Below are positions 34,647 to 42,537 of a stretch of DNA of 64,000 nucleotides, one piece after another. The DNA lies in NCBI RefSeq assembly GCF_043944905.1, contig NZ_JBIMSN010000059.1, forward strand, positions 1-64,000, given 5' to 3'. The translations under genes and the position numbers were made by a program. The notes under the pieces are model-generated. The model was not told where the DNA came from. It ran no database searches and saw only the letters and a program-made list of their open reading frames with translations. Position 1 is the first letter of the stretch. Every line of letters begins with the position of its first letter. The stretch comes from Antrihabitans spumae (GTDB lineage Bacteria; Actinomycetota; Actinomycetes; Mycobacteriales; Mycobacteriaceae).

Positions 34647-34657
34647 ATTGTGCCAGA
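34647..34657 (-). promoter_or_regulatory. Probable -10 promoter core of rpsP
   Basis: Minus-strand TCTGGCACAAT, identical to the box before rplS. A TTGGTT-like -35 lies 17 bases further upstream. The rest of the 230-bp gap to the usp gene contains the leader of rpsP and repeat copy 3. Confidence 0.45.
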
Positions 34658-34687
34658 CGGCCTCGCACGAACCAAAGGCAGCAGGCT

Positions 34688-34747
34688 GCTCGTGAGTCTT
34701 TTCGGAGGGCGGGACCACCGAAAAGACTCACGAGCGGCGTAGCCGCC
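34688..34747. repeat. Dispersed palindromic repeat, copy 3
   Basis: Perfect 18-bp arms (34688-34705 and 34718-34735) with core CTCGTGAGTCTTTTCGG flank a 12-base centre. A second hairpin (GCGGC-GTA-GCCGC) follows at 34734-34746. It stands directly after the stop codon of the universal stress protein gene, which reads leftwards into it. Confidence 0.88.
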
Positions 34748-34748
34748 T

Positions 34749-35132
34749 CTACGGTTTGACAGCCAACACCGGCTTCGGGCACCGCAGAATCAACTGCTGC
34801 GAATGGCTTCCCAGCAGCAGTTTCCCGACCGGAGTGCGATGCCGGATCCCTATCACCAGCAACTCTGCCTCCGGTTTTTCCATCGCGTCCAACAGAGAGT
34901 CGACGACGTCAACGCCGACGAGCTGCGTCAGCTCGTAGGGCACGCCGCTCGACGCGAGCAATTCCTCGAGGTCTCGCACCTGACCGCTCGGCGCGAACGC
35001 CGGGTCGGCGAGTGCGTCACCTTTCGTCGAGTTGACGACGAGAACGTTCGCGCCGCGCACCTTTGCCTCTGCTATTCCGTGCTCCAGGGCTGCGTCGCCG
35101 AATTCGTCGGCCGAGTATCCGATGACGATCAT
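34749..35132 (-). CDS. Universal stress protein family protein
   Basis: A 127-residue single Usp domain. It begins MIVIGYSADEFGDAAL and ends with the GIRHRTPVGKLLLGSHSQQLILRCPKPVLAV stretch that contains the G-x9-G-(S/T) nucleotide-binding signature. The start overlaps the tctA stop by four bases, so it belongs to the tripartite tricarboxylate transporter operon. A role in sensing or modulating that transporter is inferred from context only. The longer frame to 35528 runs inside tctA. Confidence 0.88.
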   Translation of the reverse strand: MIVIGYSADEFGDAALEHGIAEAKVRGANVLVVNSTKGDALADPAFAPSGQVRDLEELLASSGVPYELTQLVGVDVVDSLLDAMEKPEAELLVIGIRHRTPVGKLLLGSHSQQLILRCPKPVLAVKP

Positions 35133-36664
35133 GCGTTTTCCTTCTTTCGGGTGTCGGTGTCGGGAACATGGACGAGCTCGGGTTCGGTTTTGTGCAGTGC
35201 ACGCATGATCAGCGGTGCAAGCAACATGATCGCGATCAGGACGTAGACGCCGATGGCGACCGGCTCGTTGAACAAGCCACTCCACTCGCCGCCGCCCAAC
35301 TGCAGACTCTGGCGTAGCTGACGTTCGATGCGCGGTCCGAGAATGACTCCGATGATCAGCGGCAGGACGGGCAGTCCGAAGCGTCGCATCATCAGACCCA
35401 TCAGTCCGAAGAGCAGCAGCAACGCCAGGTCGAGCCACTGCAGGTTCACAGCGAAGGCACCGAGCGTGGCGAAGAACAGGATGCCCGCGTAGAGGTACGG
35501 CCGCGGCGTGCGCAGCAACTTCGCCCACAGCGGCGCCAACGGGAGGTTGAGGACGAGCAGCAGGAAGTTACCGATGAACAGGCTCGCGATCAACGTCCAG
35601 ATCAGCAGCGGCTCCTTTTCGAACAGCGTCGGTCCGGGCTGGATGCCGTAGGAGACGAACGCCGTGAGCATGACCGCCGCCGTTGCGTTGGTCGGCAGAC
35701 CGAGCGAGAGCATCGGCACCAGAGTGCCTGCGGCCGAAGCGTTGTTCGCGGCTTCGGGACCGGCAACACCTTCGATGGCGCCCTTTCCGAATTCGTCCTT
35801 GTGCTTGGACAACCTCTTCTCGGTTATGTAGGACAGGAAGGTCGGCAGTTCGGCACCACCGGCAGGCAGTGCGCCGAACGGGAATCCGTACGCTGTCCCC
35901 CGCAGCCACGGCTTCCACGAACGCTTCCAGTCCGCTTTGCCCATCCACGGCCGACCGACCGGAATCACGTCCGCGGGACGACGACGCAAATGCGCTGCGA
36001 CCCACAGTGCTTCACCGAGCGCGAAGACGGCGACAGCGACGACGACGATGTCGATGCCGTCGGAGAGCTGCGGTATGCCGAACGTCGCGCGAGGCTGGCC
36101 GGTGAGGAAATCGATGCCGACCAAGCCGATCGCGAGACCGAGGAACAGCGAGATCGCACCGCGCAGCTTCGACGAACCGAGAACGGCGGTGACGGCTACC
36201 AGTGCGAGCAGCATGATCGCGAGATAGGAAGGCGCGCCAAGGGTTACGGCGAACTTGGAAACGACCGGAGCGAAGAGAACCAGCAGCACAGTACCGATCG
36301 TTCCCGCCACGAACGACCCGATCGCCGCCGTCGCAAGGGCTTGGGCGGCCCTACCTGCTTTCGCCATCTTGTTGCCCTCGATCGCCGTGATCACCGAGGA
36401 CGATTCGCCTGGTGTGTTCAGCAATATCGAGGTCGTGGAGCCGCCGTACATGCCGCCGTAGTAGATGCCGGCGAACATGATGAAAGCTGCACTCGGACTT
36501 ACGTTGTAGGTGATCGGTAACAGGAGTGCCACCGTCATTGCCGGACCGATGCCCGGCAGCACGCCGACCGCCGTGCCGAGCAGCACGCCGATCACCGCAT
36601 AGAGCAGGTTCATCGGCGTTGCCGCCTGTTCGAAGCCCTGCAGGAGCCAGTCGAAGTTGTTCAT
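35129..36664 (-). CDS. tctA: Tripartite tricarboxylate transporter, large membrane subunit TctA
   Basis: A 511-residue membrane protein with about eleven helices, the channel subunit of a TctABC secondary importer. It shows the family motifs GVLPGIGPAMTVALLLP, YYGGMYGGSTTSILLNTPGE near the N-terminus, and FGALPAGGAELPTFLSY with GVAGPEAANNASAAG in the middle. ATG 36664 lies one base from the tctB stop. The soluble partner TctC and the small subunit TctB are encoded upstream in the same operon. Confidence 0.94.
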   Translation of the reverse strand: MNNFDWLLQGFEQAATPMNLLYAVIGVLLGTAVGVLPGIGPAMTVALLLPITYNVSPSAAFIMFAGIYYGGMYGGSTTSILLNTPGESSSVITAIEGNKMAKAGRAAQALATAAIGSFVAGTIGTVLLVLFAPVVSKFAVTLGAPSYLAIMLLALVAVTAVLGSSKLRGAISLFLGLAIGLVGIDFLTGQPRATFGIPQLSDGIDIVVVAVAVFALGEALWVAAHLRRRPADVIPVGRPWMGKADWKRSWKPWLRGTAYGFPFGALPAGGAELPTFLSYITEKRLSKHKDEFGKGAIEGVAGPEAANNASAAGTLVPMLSLGLPTNATAAVMLTAFVSYGIQPGPTLFEKEPLLIWTLIASLFIGNFLLLVLNLPLAPLWAKLLRTPRPYLYAGILFFATLGAFAVNLQWLDLALLLLFGLMGLMMRRFGLPVLPLIIGVILGPRIERQLRQSLQLGGGEWSGLFNEPVAIGVYVLIAIMLLAPLIMRALHKTEPELVHVPDTDTRKKENA

Positions 36665-36665
36665 G

Positions 36666-37229
36666 TCAGAGGATCCCGTCCAAAATGCCTGCGGGCAGCG
36701 GGATTCCGAGCCCAGAGTAGAACGCGTAGAAGCTGACGACCGATAGCACGCCACCGATCACGATGTTGCGGACGTAGTGCCGGCTTCCCAAAACAGTTGC
36801 TGCACCGGCGAACAGCATTCCTCCGGTGATTGCCCAGCCGAGAAAGTCGACGAGTGCGATGGTGGCGACGAAGAGTCCGACCAGCATTCCGACGGTCTTC
36901 CAGTCCCCCGGCGAGTCCGGATCGATGTCCTCACCTTCGTCGGCTTCGCCTTTCGATCCACGCGTGATGGCGATCGCGAGAATCACCGCGCAGAGCAGCA
37001 ATCCGCTACCGACGACGAGCGGAAAGAGCTTGGGACCGACTGGGTCCACTTTCGCGAAACCACCTGCGAGGGTGAGTGCGTCGAAGATGAGGAACGCTCC
37101 GACCACCACGAGGACTGCGCACACGATGAACTGCGCCCAGTCGTTCTTCTGCGGCTGCGGTGACTGTTTCGACGTTGCGTCTTCCGGGCCGAGGTCACCG
37201 CCGTCGGGTCGATCTGTCGTGGCGGTCAT
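36666..37229 (-). CDS. tctB: Tripartite tricarboxylate transporter, small membrane subunit TctB
   Basis: A 187-residue membrane protein with four hydrophobic helices (about residues 33-53, 66-88, 112-132 and 153-180), after a hydrophilic N-terminus. TctB proteins stabilise TctA. The start overlaps the tctC stop by four bases and its stop abuts tctA, so the operon is tightly coupled. Confidence 0.9.
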   Translation of the reverse strand: MTATTDRPDGGDLGPEDATSKQSPQPQKNDWAQFIVCAVLVVVGAFLIFDALTLAGGFAKVDPVGPKLFPLVVGSGLLLCAVILAIAITRGSKGEADEGEDIDPDSPGDWKTVGMLVGLFVATIALVDFLGWAITGGMLFAGAATVLGSRHYVRNIVIGGVLSVVSFYAFYSGLGIPLPAGILDGIL

Positions 37230-38206
37230 ACCAGCCCCAATTCGGTCAGTGTCGACGACACACGTTCGTCCTGGTCTTTCAGGAACTGCTCGAAGTCGGC
37301 TCCTGTCATAAATGCGTCCGTCCACCCGTTCTTGACGAGCGCGTCCCGCCATTCCTGGGTGTCGTGCAGTTGCTGCAGCGCCTCGACCATGGCGTCACGC
37401 GCCTCGTCCGAGATTCCGGGCGGTGCGAGCACTCCACGCCAGTTGGTGAAGACGAGGTCGATACCGGACTCGGTGAGCGTCGGCGCGTCGATCCCTTCGA
37501 CACGCTTGTCACCGGACACCGCGAGCACCCGAACGGTTCCCGCCTCGATCTGGTCTACGTATTCACCGAGACCCGATGTGCCCGCGGCGATCTTCTTGCC
37601 GAGCAATGCGGTCAGCAGGTCGCCGCCGCCGTCGTAGGAGACGAAGTTGACCGACTTCGGATCGACTCCGACAGCGCGTGCGGTCTCCATCGGGAAGAGA
37701 TGATCGGGACCGCCTGGAGACGATCCGCCGCCGATCGTGATGTCAGCTGGGTTCGCACGCCACGCAGCGATGAAATCGTCGATCGTCTCGAACGGTGAAT
37801 CTGCCGGTACGAGAATTCCTTCCTGCTCCTCGACGACCTTGGCGAGCGCGGTCGCATCGGAGACCCGCGCGGACGAACCGTTCGTGTAGACCGCGCCGAC
37901 GACGCCGAGCCCCATCATCATCATGAGGTCGTCGTTGCCTTCTTCGTTCATCAACCTGGCCATCGCGACGGTGCCACCGGCGCCGAGCACGTTGAATACC
38001 TCGACGCGGCCGGTGATGTCCTGGTCTTCCATGATCTTGACGCCCGTACGGGCGGTGAGGTCGTAACCACCGCCAGGACTGTTCGGCACCATCATTCGGA
38101 GCCGATGCAAACCTTGGTCGTCATCGCCGCGGGTCACCCCGCAACCAACTACGAGTAGCGCCACCAGCGCCGCTATCAGCCCGGAGAGGGCTTTACGTTT
38201 CGACAT
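37226..38206 (-). CDS. tctC: Tripartite tricarboxylate transporter, substrate-binding lipoprotein TctC
   Basis: A 326-residue binding protein. A signal peptide with lipobox LVVGC (Cys22) anchors it to the membrane. RMMVPNSPGGGYDLTARTG is the family start motif, and the NFVSYDGGGDLLTALLGKKIAAGTSG segment is typical of the TctC/BugD fold. It delivers a carboxylate (citrate or a similar acid) to TctAB. It is first in the operon, divergent from the CitA-type sensor kinase across a gap with nested dyads. Confidence 0.92.
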   Translation of the reverse strand: MSKRKALSGLIAALVALLVVGCGVTRGDDDQGLHRLRMMVPNSPGGGYDLTARTGVKIMEDQDITGRVEVFNVLGAGGTVAMARLMNEEGNDDLMMMMGLGVVGAVYTNGSSARVSDATALAKVVEEQEGILVPADSPFETIDDFIAAWRANPADITIGGGSSPGGPDHLFPMETARAVGVDPKSVNFVSYDGGGDLLTALLGKKIAAGTSGLGEYVDQIEAGTVRVLAVSGDKRVEGIDAPTLTESGIDLVFTNWRGVLAPPGISDEARDAMVEALQQLHDTQEWRDALVKNGWTDAFMTGADFEQFLKDQDERVSSTLTELGLV

Positions 38207-38270
38207 CGTCGTCTCTCATTTCGGAGGTTCCATTTCGCTGATCCGATTTCGCTCGGGTGGAGATCCTCAG

Positions 38271-38326
38271 CAATACTGGGCCGATACGTGACCTACGTCA
38301 CGCTTACGAACGCAACGGAAGTATTG
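38271..38326. promoter_or_regulatory. Nested dyads between tctC and the sensor kinase
   Basis: CGTGAC-CTAC-GTCACG (38287-38302) is a perfect palindrome. CAATACT (38271-38277) and AGTATTG (38320-38326) form a wider perfect inverted repeat around it. The region lies between divergent start codons and is the probable control site of the transporter, bound by the response regulator encoded next door. Confidence 0.55.
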
Positions 38327-38330
38327 GACA

Positions 38331-39998
38331 TTGTGGTCATCGGTTTCTCGTAGCGGACGCAGTCTCGCCGGCCAGTTCCTGCTGTTTCAGCTGGTCGTAG
38401 TTGCCGTTGTGCTCGTGGCCGTCGCTGCGATCTCGGTTACCCAGTCCACGAAGGAGTTTCGCGACGTCCGAGGCCAGCGCATGATCGCCGTCGCCGAGAA
38501 CGTCGCGTCCACTCCCATCGTGCGGGACCGGTATCCGGCGGAGCCAGGCGCTGCCCGTGACCCGTTCGTCGCAAGCACTCTCGCGCCGGAAGTCGATCGG
38601 GCGGTGGGTTTGTCGGGTGCGAGCCTCGCCGAGATCATCGGCGCCGACGGTCGAGTCGAAGTGTCGTCGGACCCTTTGCGGGTCGGAACCACAGTCGGAC
38701 TCGGTTCGAGCGACGTGCTGCTCGGTCGAGCGTGGTTCGGGGACGTCGACATCGACGCACGTCATTCATTGGCCGCGCACGTCCCGATCCTGACCTCGGA
38801 CGGCGATGTGATCGCAGTGGTTGCGGTAAGCGAGAAGTATCCGTCGCTGTGGACGCTGTTCAGCGGTGCCGGCGAACGGCTCGTCCTCTACCTCGGTCTC
38901 GGTGCCGCACTGGGCTCCATCGGCTCGTGGTTGCTGGCACGACGGATCAAGAAGAGCACACGTGGCCTCGAGATCGCCGAGATCGCAAGTCTTGCCGAAC
39001 ATCGAGAAGCGCTGTTGCACAGCATTCGTGAGGGCGTCGTCGCCGTGAACAACGACGGCGTCGTCACGGTACTCAACGACAGCGCGCAGGAACTTCTCGG
39101 CTTGACTCCCGCCGCCGTCGGAAAGCCTTTGGCCGCAGCCGAACTCGACCCTACGGTCCGCGCCTTCCTGCTGTCGGACGACGACGAACGCGATGTCGTG
39201 ATCGCAACGCCGACAAAGGTTCTAGCCTTGAATCGCCGGGCCGCGACGAGTCAGGGCAAGCAGATCGGCATGGTGACGACCATGCGCGACAGCACCGAAC
39301 TCGCCTCCATGCAAAGCCAATTGACATCGCACAAGAGCGTGACCGACACGCTTCGCGCACAGACCCACGAGTTCGCCAATCAGCTGCACACGATTTCCGG
39401 GCTCGCTCAACTCGGCGAGTTCGACTCGGTGACAGAATTCGTCGGGACGTTGACCCGACGCCGTGCGGCGATCAGCGACGCAGTCACCCAACGCATCTCC
39501 GATCCAGCCGTCGCGGCACTGCTGATCGCAAAGACCTCGCTTGCCGCCGAAACCGGTGTCGCCCTTCGACTCGACCCGACCGCACACCTGCGGGCGCTCG
39601 ACCCTGCCTTGTCGACGGACGTGATCACGCTGCTCGGCAACCTGATCGACAACGCCGTCGACGTGTCCGAGAACAGTGCGGACGCACGGGTCACGATCGG
39701 AATCGACGACACCGACGGTCTGGAACTCACCGTCGCAGACACCGGGCCAGGCATTCCCGAGAATCTCCGCGCGGCCGTGTTCGCGCGGGGTGTGACGTCC
39801 AAGCCCGACGTACCCGGCGGACGCGGTATCGGACTTGCCCTGGTGCGACTGGTCAGCGCCCAGTACGGCGGGACGGTGACGATCTCCGACGGCCCGGGTG
39901 GCGGAGCGATGTTCACGGTCCGCCTTCCTCGCGCCGCGGTCACGCTGCCCGACTCGCCCCCACCGGCACCGGTGCCTACCTACACTGCGCAACTATGA
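38331..39998 (+). CDS. CitA/DctB-type sensor histidine kinase
   Basis: A 555-residue membrane sensor. There are two transmembrane helices (about 16-36 and 182-200) with an extracytoplasmic PAS-like domain between, then a cytoplasmic PAS region. The H-box is AQTHEFANQLHTISGL, with N-box NLIDNAVD, D-box DTGPGIPE and G-box GRGIGLALVRLV. CitA-type kinases sense external carboxylates. The TTG at 38331 is the leftmost start; I could not find a better one, so the N-terminus is uncertain. The stop overlaps the response regulator start by four bases. Confidence 0.9.
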   Translation: MWSSVSRSGRSLAGQFLLFQLVVVAVVLVAVAAISVTQSTKEFRDVRGQRMIAVAENVASTPIVRDRYPAEPGAARDPFVASTLAPEVDRAVGLSGASLAEIIGADGRVEVSSDPLRVGTTVGLGSSDVLLGRAWFGDVDIDARHSLAAHVPILTSDGDVIAVVAVSEKYPSLWTLFSGAGERLVLYLGLGAALGSIGSWLLARRIKKSTRGLEIAEIASLAEHREALLHSIREGVVAVNNDGVVTVLNDSAQELLGLTPAAVGKPLAAAELDPTVRAFLLSDDDERDVVIATPTKVLALNRRAATSQGKQIGMVTTMRDSTELASMQSQLTSHKSVTDTLRAQTHEFANQLHTISGLAQLGEFDSVTEFVGTLTRRRAAISDAVTQRISDPAVAALLIAKTSLAAETGVALRLDPTAHLRALDPALSTDVITLLGNLIDNAVDVSENSADARVTIGIDDTDGLELTVADTGPGIPENLRAAVFARGVTSKPDVPGGRGIGLALVRLVSAQYGGTVTISDGPGGGAMFTVRLPRAAVTLPDSPPPAPVPTYTAQL

Positions 39999-40711
39999 CC
40001 GCGCGCGAGACATTCGACGTGCTCGTCGTGGACGACGACTTCATGGTCGCCGAGATCCACCGACGCTTCGTCGCCAAGGTCGACGGTTTCGCGGTCGTCG
40101 CAGTCGCGCGCAACGGTGCCGAGGCACTTGCGGCCATCGCGTCGGAACAGCCCGATCTCGTCTTGCTCGATGTCTATCTGCCGGACATGTCCGGCCTCGA
40201 CGTCCTCCGTCGCCTACGTGCCGACGGCAACCCCGTCGGCGTCATCATGATCACGGCGGCACGCGAGATCGACACCGTTCGCGGGGCATTGCACGGCGGC
40301 GCGGCCGACTATCTGATCAAACCGTTCGAATTCGTGCAGTTGCAGGACAAACTGCGTGCCTTCGCTGCCAGAGCTCGCGCACTCGGCTCCGACTCCGGTG
40401 CAGACCAGTCGCTGATCGACTCGCTGTTCGGCAGCACAGGCAAACCCGCAGGCACCACCGTGTCGTCGGTCGACCATTCGAAATCGCAACTCCCCAAGGG
40501 ACTCAGCGCGGAAACCGGCAAGCTCGTGCTCGAAACCCTGCGCACCGGCGGCGAACTGTCGTCGACCGAGTGTGCCGACCTCGTCGGTCTGTCCAGGGTG
40601 AGTGCGCGACGTTATCTGGAGTACTACCTCACGACCGGTGCCGTCGAAATTCGACTGCAGTACGGCCGCGCCGGCCGACCCGAACGCCGATATCGCGTCC
40701 CCGACAACTGA
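39995..40711 (+). CDS. CitB/DcuR-type response regulator
   Basis: A 238-residue response regulator. The receiver domain has acidic residues in VVDDDF (12-17), phospho-acceptor Asp59 in LLDVYLPDMSGL, and conserved Lys109 in LIKPFEF. The C-terminal winged-helix part carries LSSTECADLVGLSRVSARRYLEYY. It is co-translated with the sensor kinase, and together they probably activate tctCBA-usp in response to an external acid. Repeat copy 4 follows. Confidence 0.9.
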   Translation: MTARETFDVLVVDDDFMVAEIHRRFVAKVDGFAVVAVARNGAEALAAIASEQPDLVLLDVYLPDMSGLDVLRRLRADGNPVGVIMITAAREIDTVRGALHGGAADYLIKPFEFVQLQDKLRAFAARARALGSDSGADQSLIDSLFGSTGKPAGTTVSSVDHSKSQLPKGLSAETGKLVLETLRTGGELSSTECADLVGLSRVSARRYLEYYLTTGAVEIRLQYGRAGRPERRYRVPDN

Positions 40712-40734
40712 GGCGGCATGCGGCGACCACGCCG

Positions 40735-40792
40735 CTCGTGCGTCTTTTCGGTGGTCCGGACCTCCGAAAAGACGCACGAGGCGCAAAGCGCC
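40735..40792. repeat. Dispersed palindromic repeat, copy 4
   Basis: Perfect 17-bp arms CTCGTGCGTCTTTTCGG (40735-40751) and complement (40764-40780) surround a self-complementary centre (GGTCCGGACC). A second hairpin, GGCGC-AAA-GCGCC, follows at 40780-40792. It lies 24 bp after the response-regulator stop and 72 bp before the FabH-like start. Confidence 0.88.
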
Positions 40793-40864
40793 CTACCCCG
40801 GCCGGGTAGTGTGCGGGTGCCGGTTGCAACCGGGCTGCATCGAAGCACGCGAGGAGAAACAGAC

Positions 40865-41908
40865 ATGACCGCGCCAATCGCAACGCTGCAAAGCGTCGAA
40901 CACACCGCGATCCTCGGACTCGGTGTGTACCGCCCTGAGCGCCTGGTTCCGAACTCCGAGGTTGTCGACGCGATCGACTCGAGCGACGAGTGGATTCAGA
41001 CGCGCTCCGGCATCAAGGCACGCCGCTTCGCAGGCGAGGACGAGTCCATCATCGGCATGAGTGTCGCGGCCAGCAAGGACGCGCTCGCCGCAAGTGGCAT
41101 CACCGCCGATCAGATCGGCGCTGTCATCGTCTCGACGTCGTCGCGCCTCGTCCTCGGTCCCGCGGCGGGTCCCCAGGTCGCCACGCTGCTCGGAATGGCC
41201 GACACAGCCGGTTTCGACGTCGGCGCCGGTTGCTCTGGCTTTTGCTACGGCCTGACCATCGCCAACGGATTGATCCGCGGCGGTACAGCGAAATACGTAC
41301 TTGTTGTCGGCGTGGAGCGATTGTCCGACCTGCTCGATCGGGCCGACCGGACGACGGCGTTCATCTTCGCCGACGGTGCGGGCGCCGCGGTCGTCGGGCC
41401 GTCCGACGTCGAGGGCATCGGCCCGGTCTCCTGGGGCTCGGACGGCAGCCAGTGGGAAGCCATCTGGCAGGACAAGGATTTCGGAACGTACTTCGACGAG
41501 GTTGCGGCCGCGGAAGCTGCGGGAACGACGTCGGTTCGTCCGTACATCCGAATGCAGGGCACGAAGGTGTTCCGCTGGGCCGCGACCTTCCTCGAGCAGG
41601 CCTGCCGCTCGGCCGTCGACCGCGCCGGACTGACCATGGACGACATCGACGTGTTCATTCCGCACCAGGCGAACCTGCGCATCACGCAGGCGTTGACCCG
41701 CGTGCTGAAGTTGCGCGAAGACTGCGTCGTCGCCAAGGACATCGTCGAAACCGGAAACACGTCGGCGGCGTCGATTCCCCTCGCGATCGAGGAAGTACTG
41801 CGATCCGGTCAGGCCAAGCCCGGTGATGTTGCGCTCGTGATGGCGTTCGGTGCGGGCCTCGCCTACGCGGGTCACGTCCTGCGGTTGCCGAAGATCACCG
41901 CCGAGTAA
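40865..41908 (+). CDS. Beta-ketoacyl-ACP synthase III (FabH-like)
   Basis: A 347-residue thiolase-fold condensing enzyme. The catalytic cysteine is Cys123 in VGAGCSGFCYGL, with His in FIPHQANLRI and Asn in ETGNTSAAS. FabH enzymes start fatty-acid chains from acyl-CoA and malonyl-ACP. No other fatty-acid synthase gene is near, so it may prime a special lipid rather than general synthesis. ATG 40865 has a GAGGAG site upstream; the frame to 40718 lies within repeat copy 4. Confidence 0.9.
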   Translation: MTAPIATLQSVEHTAILGLGVYRPERLVPNSEVVDAIDSSDEWIQTRSGIKARRFAGEDESIIGMSVAASKDALAASGITADQIGAVIVSTSSRLVLGPAAGPQVATLLGMADTAGFDVGAGCSGFCYGLTIANGLIRGGTAKYVLVVGVERLSDLLDRADRTTAFIFADGAGAAVVGPSDVEGIGPVSWGSDGSQWEAIWQDKDFGTYFDEVAAAEAAGTTSVRPYIRMQGTKVFRWAATFLEQACRSAVDRAGLTMDDIDVFIPHQANLRITQALTRVLKLREDCVVAKDIVETGNTSAASIPLAIEEVLRSGQAKPGDVALVMAFGAGLAYAGHVLRLPKITAE

Positions 41909-41943
41909 ATCGAGAGCAGTCTCGAGAGCGAGGAGCCGGAACG

Positions 41944-42525
41944 ATGAAGTTCCCCAACGAGGACGATCTGCGTCGCGAACGTACACGCTTCATGACGACG
42001 ATCGAGTCGCTGACCGACGACGAGTTCGAGAACGGCACGACCCTCTGCGACGGGTGGACGCCACGAGATGTGTTGGCGCACATCGTCGGTACCGACAAGC
42101 TTTCGAACTACCTCAAGCCGAGCGGTCTGACCATCAGTCGTGGCAACGCGGCGATGGTTCGCGGCAGCCACGAACTGAGCCGTGCCGAACTGACCGCCCA
42201 GGGTTGGGCGGCGGCCGACAAGCCGAGTATCGACGGCCGGATGATGGCATGGCTATACGCGGGCGATTGCGCGATGCATCACCAGGGCGTGCTCCGTGGC
42301 CTCGGCAAGCCACACGACGTGCCCGCCGAGTCGGCCGCAGCCATCTTCCGCGAAGGCAAGGCATGGCGGTACCTGAACGCAAAGCCGATGCGTAACAGGG
42401 TGATTCCGACGACGCCGGGCGGCGAGCCATGGGGGCGCGGACCCGAGGTCCACGGCACCACCGAGGCGCTCGCCCTGTGGATGGCCGGACGCCGCGGCAT
42501 CGAATCCGAGCTCGAATTCCGTTAG
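41944..42525 (+). CDS. Maleylpyruvate isomerase/mycothiol-dependent (DinB-like) family protein
   Basis: A 193-residue protein of the DinB/mycothiol-dependent maleylpyruvate isomerase N-terminal family. TLCDGWTPRDVLAHIVGTDKL carries the conserved Trp and metal-binding His, and a second pair is CAMHHQGVLRGLG. Members use mycothiol as cofactor or thiol donor; many have no assigned substrate. It follows the FabH-like gene by 35 bp and may be co-expressed. It converges on the LLM oxidoreductase gene. Confidence 0.82.
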   Translation: MKFPNEDDLRRERTRFMTTIESLTDDEFENGTTLCDGWTPRDVLAHIVGTDKLSNYLKPSGLTISRGNAAMVRGSHELSRAELTAQGWAAADKPSIDGRMMAWLYAGDCAMHHQGVLRGLGKPHDVPAESAAAIFREGKAWRYLNAKPMRNRVIPTTPGGEPWGRGPEVHGTTEALALWMAGRRGIESELEFR

Positions 42526-42537
42526 GCAGCACGCCGC

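Noticed and set aside
40624..40905. Several short open frames across the palindromic repeat ending in LFGGPDHRKDARAA-like peptides
   Set aside because: These recur at each repeat copy because the palindrome is open in several frames; they are not genes.
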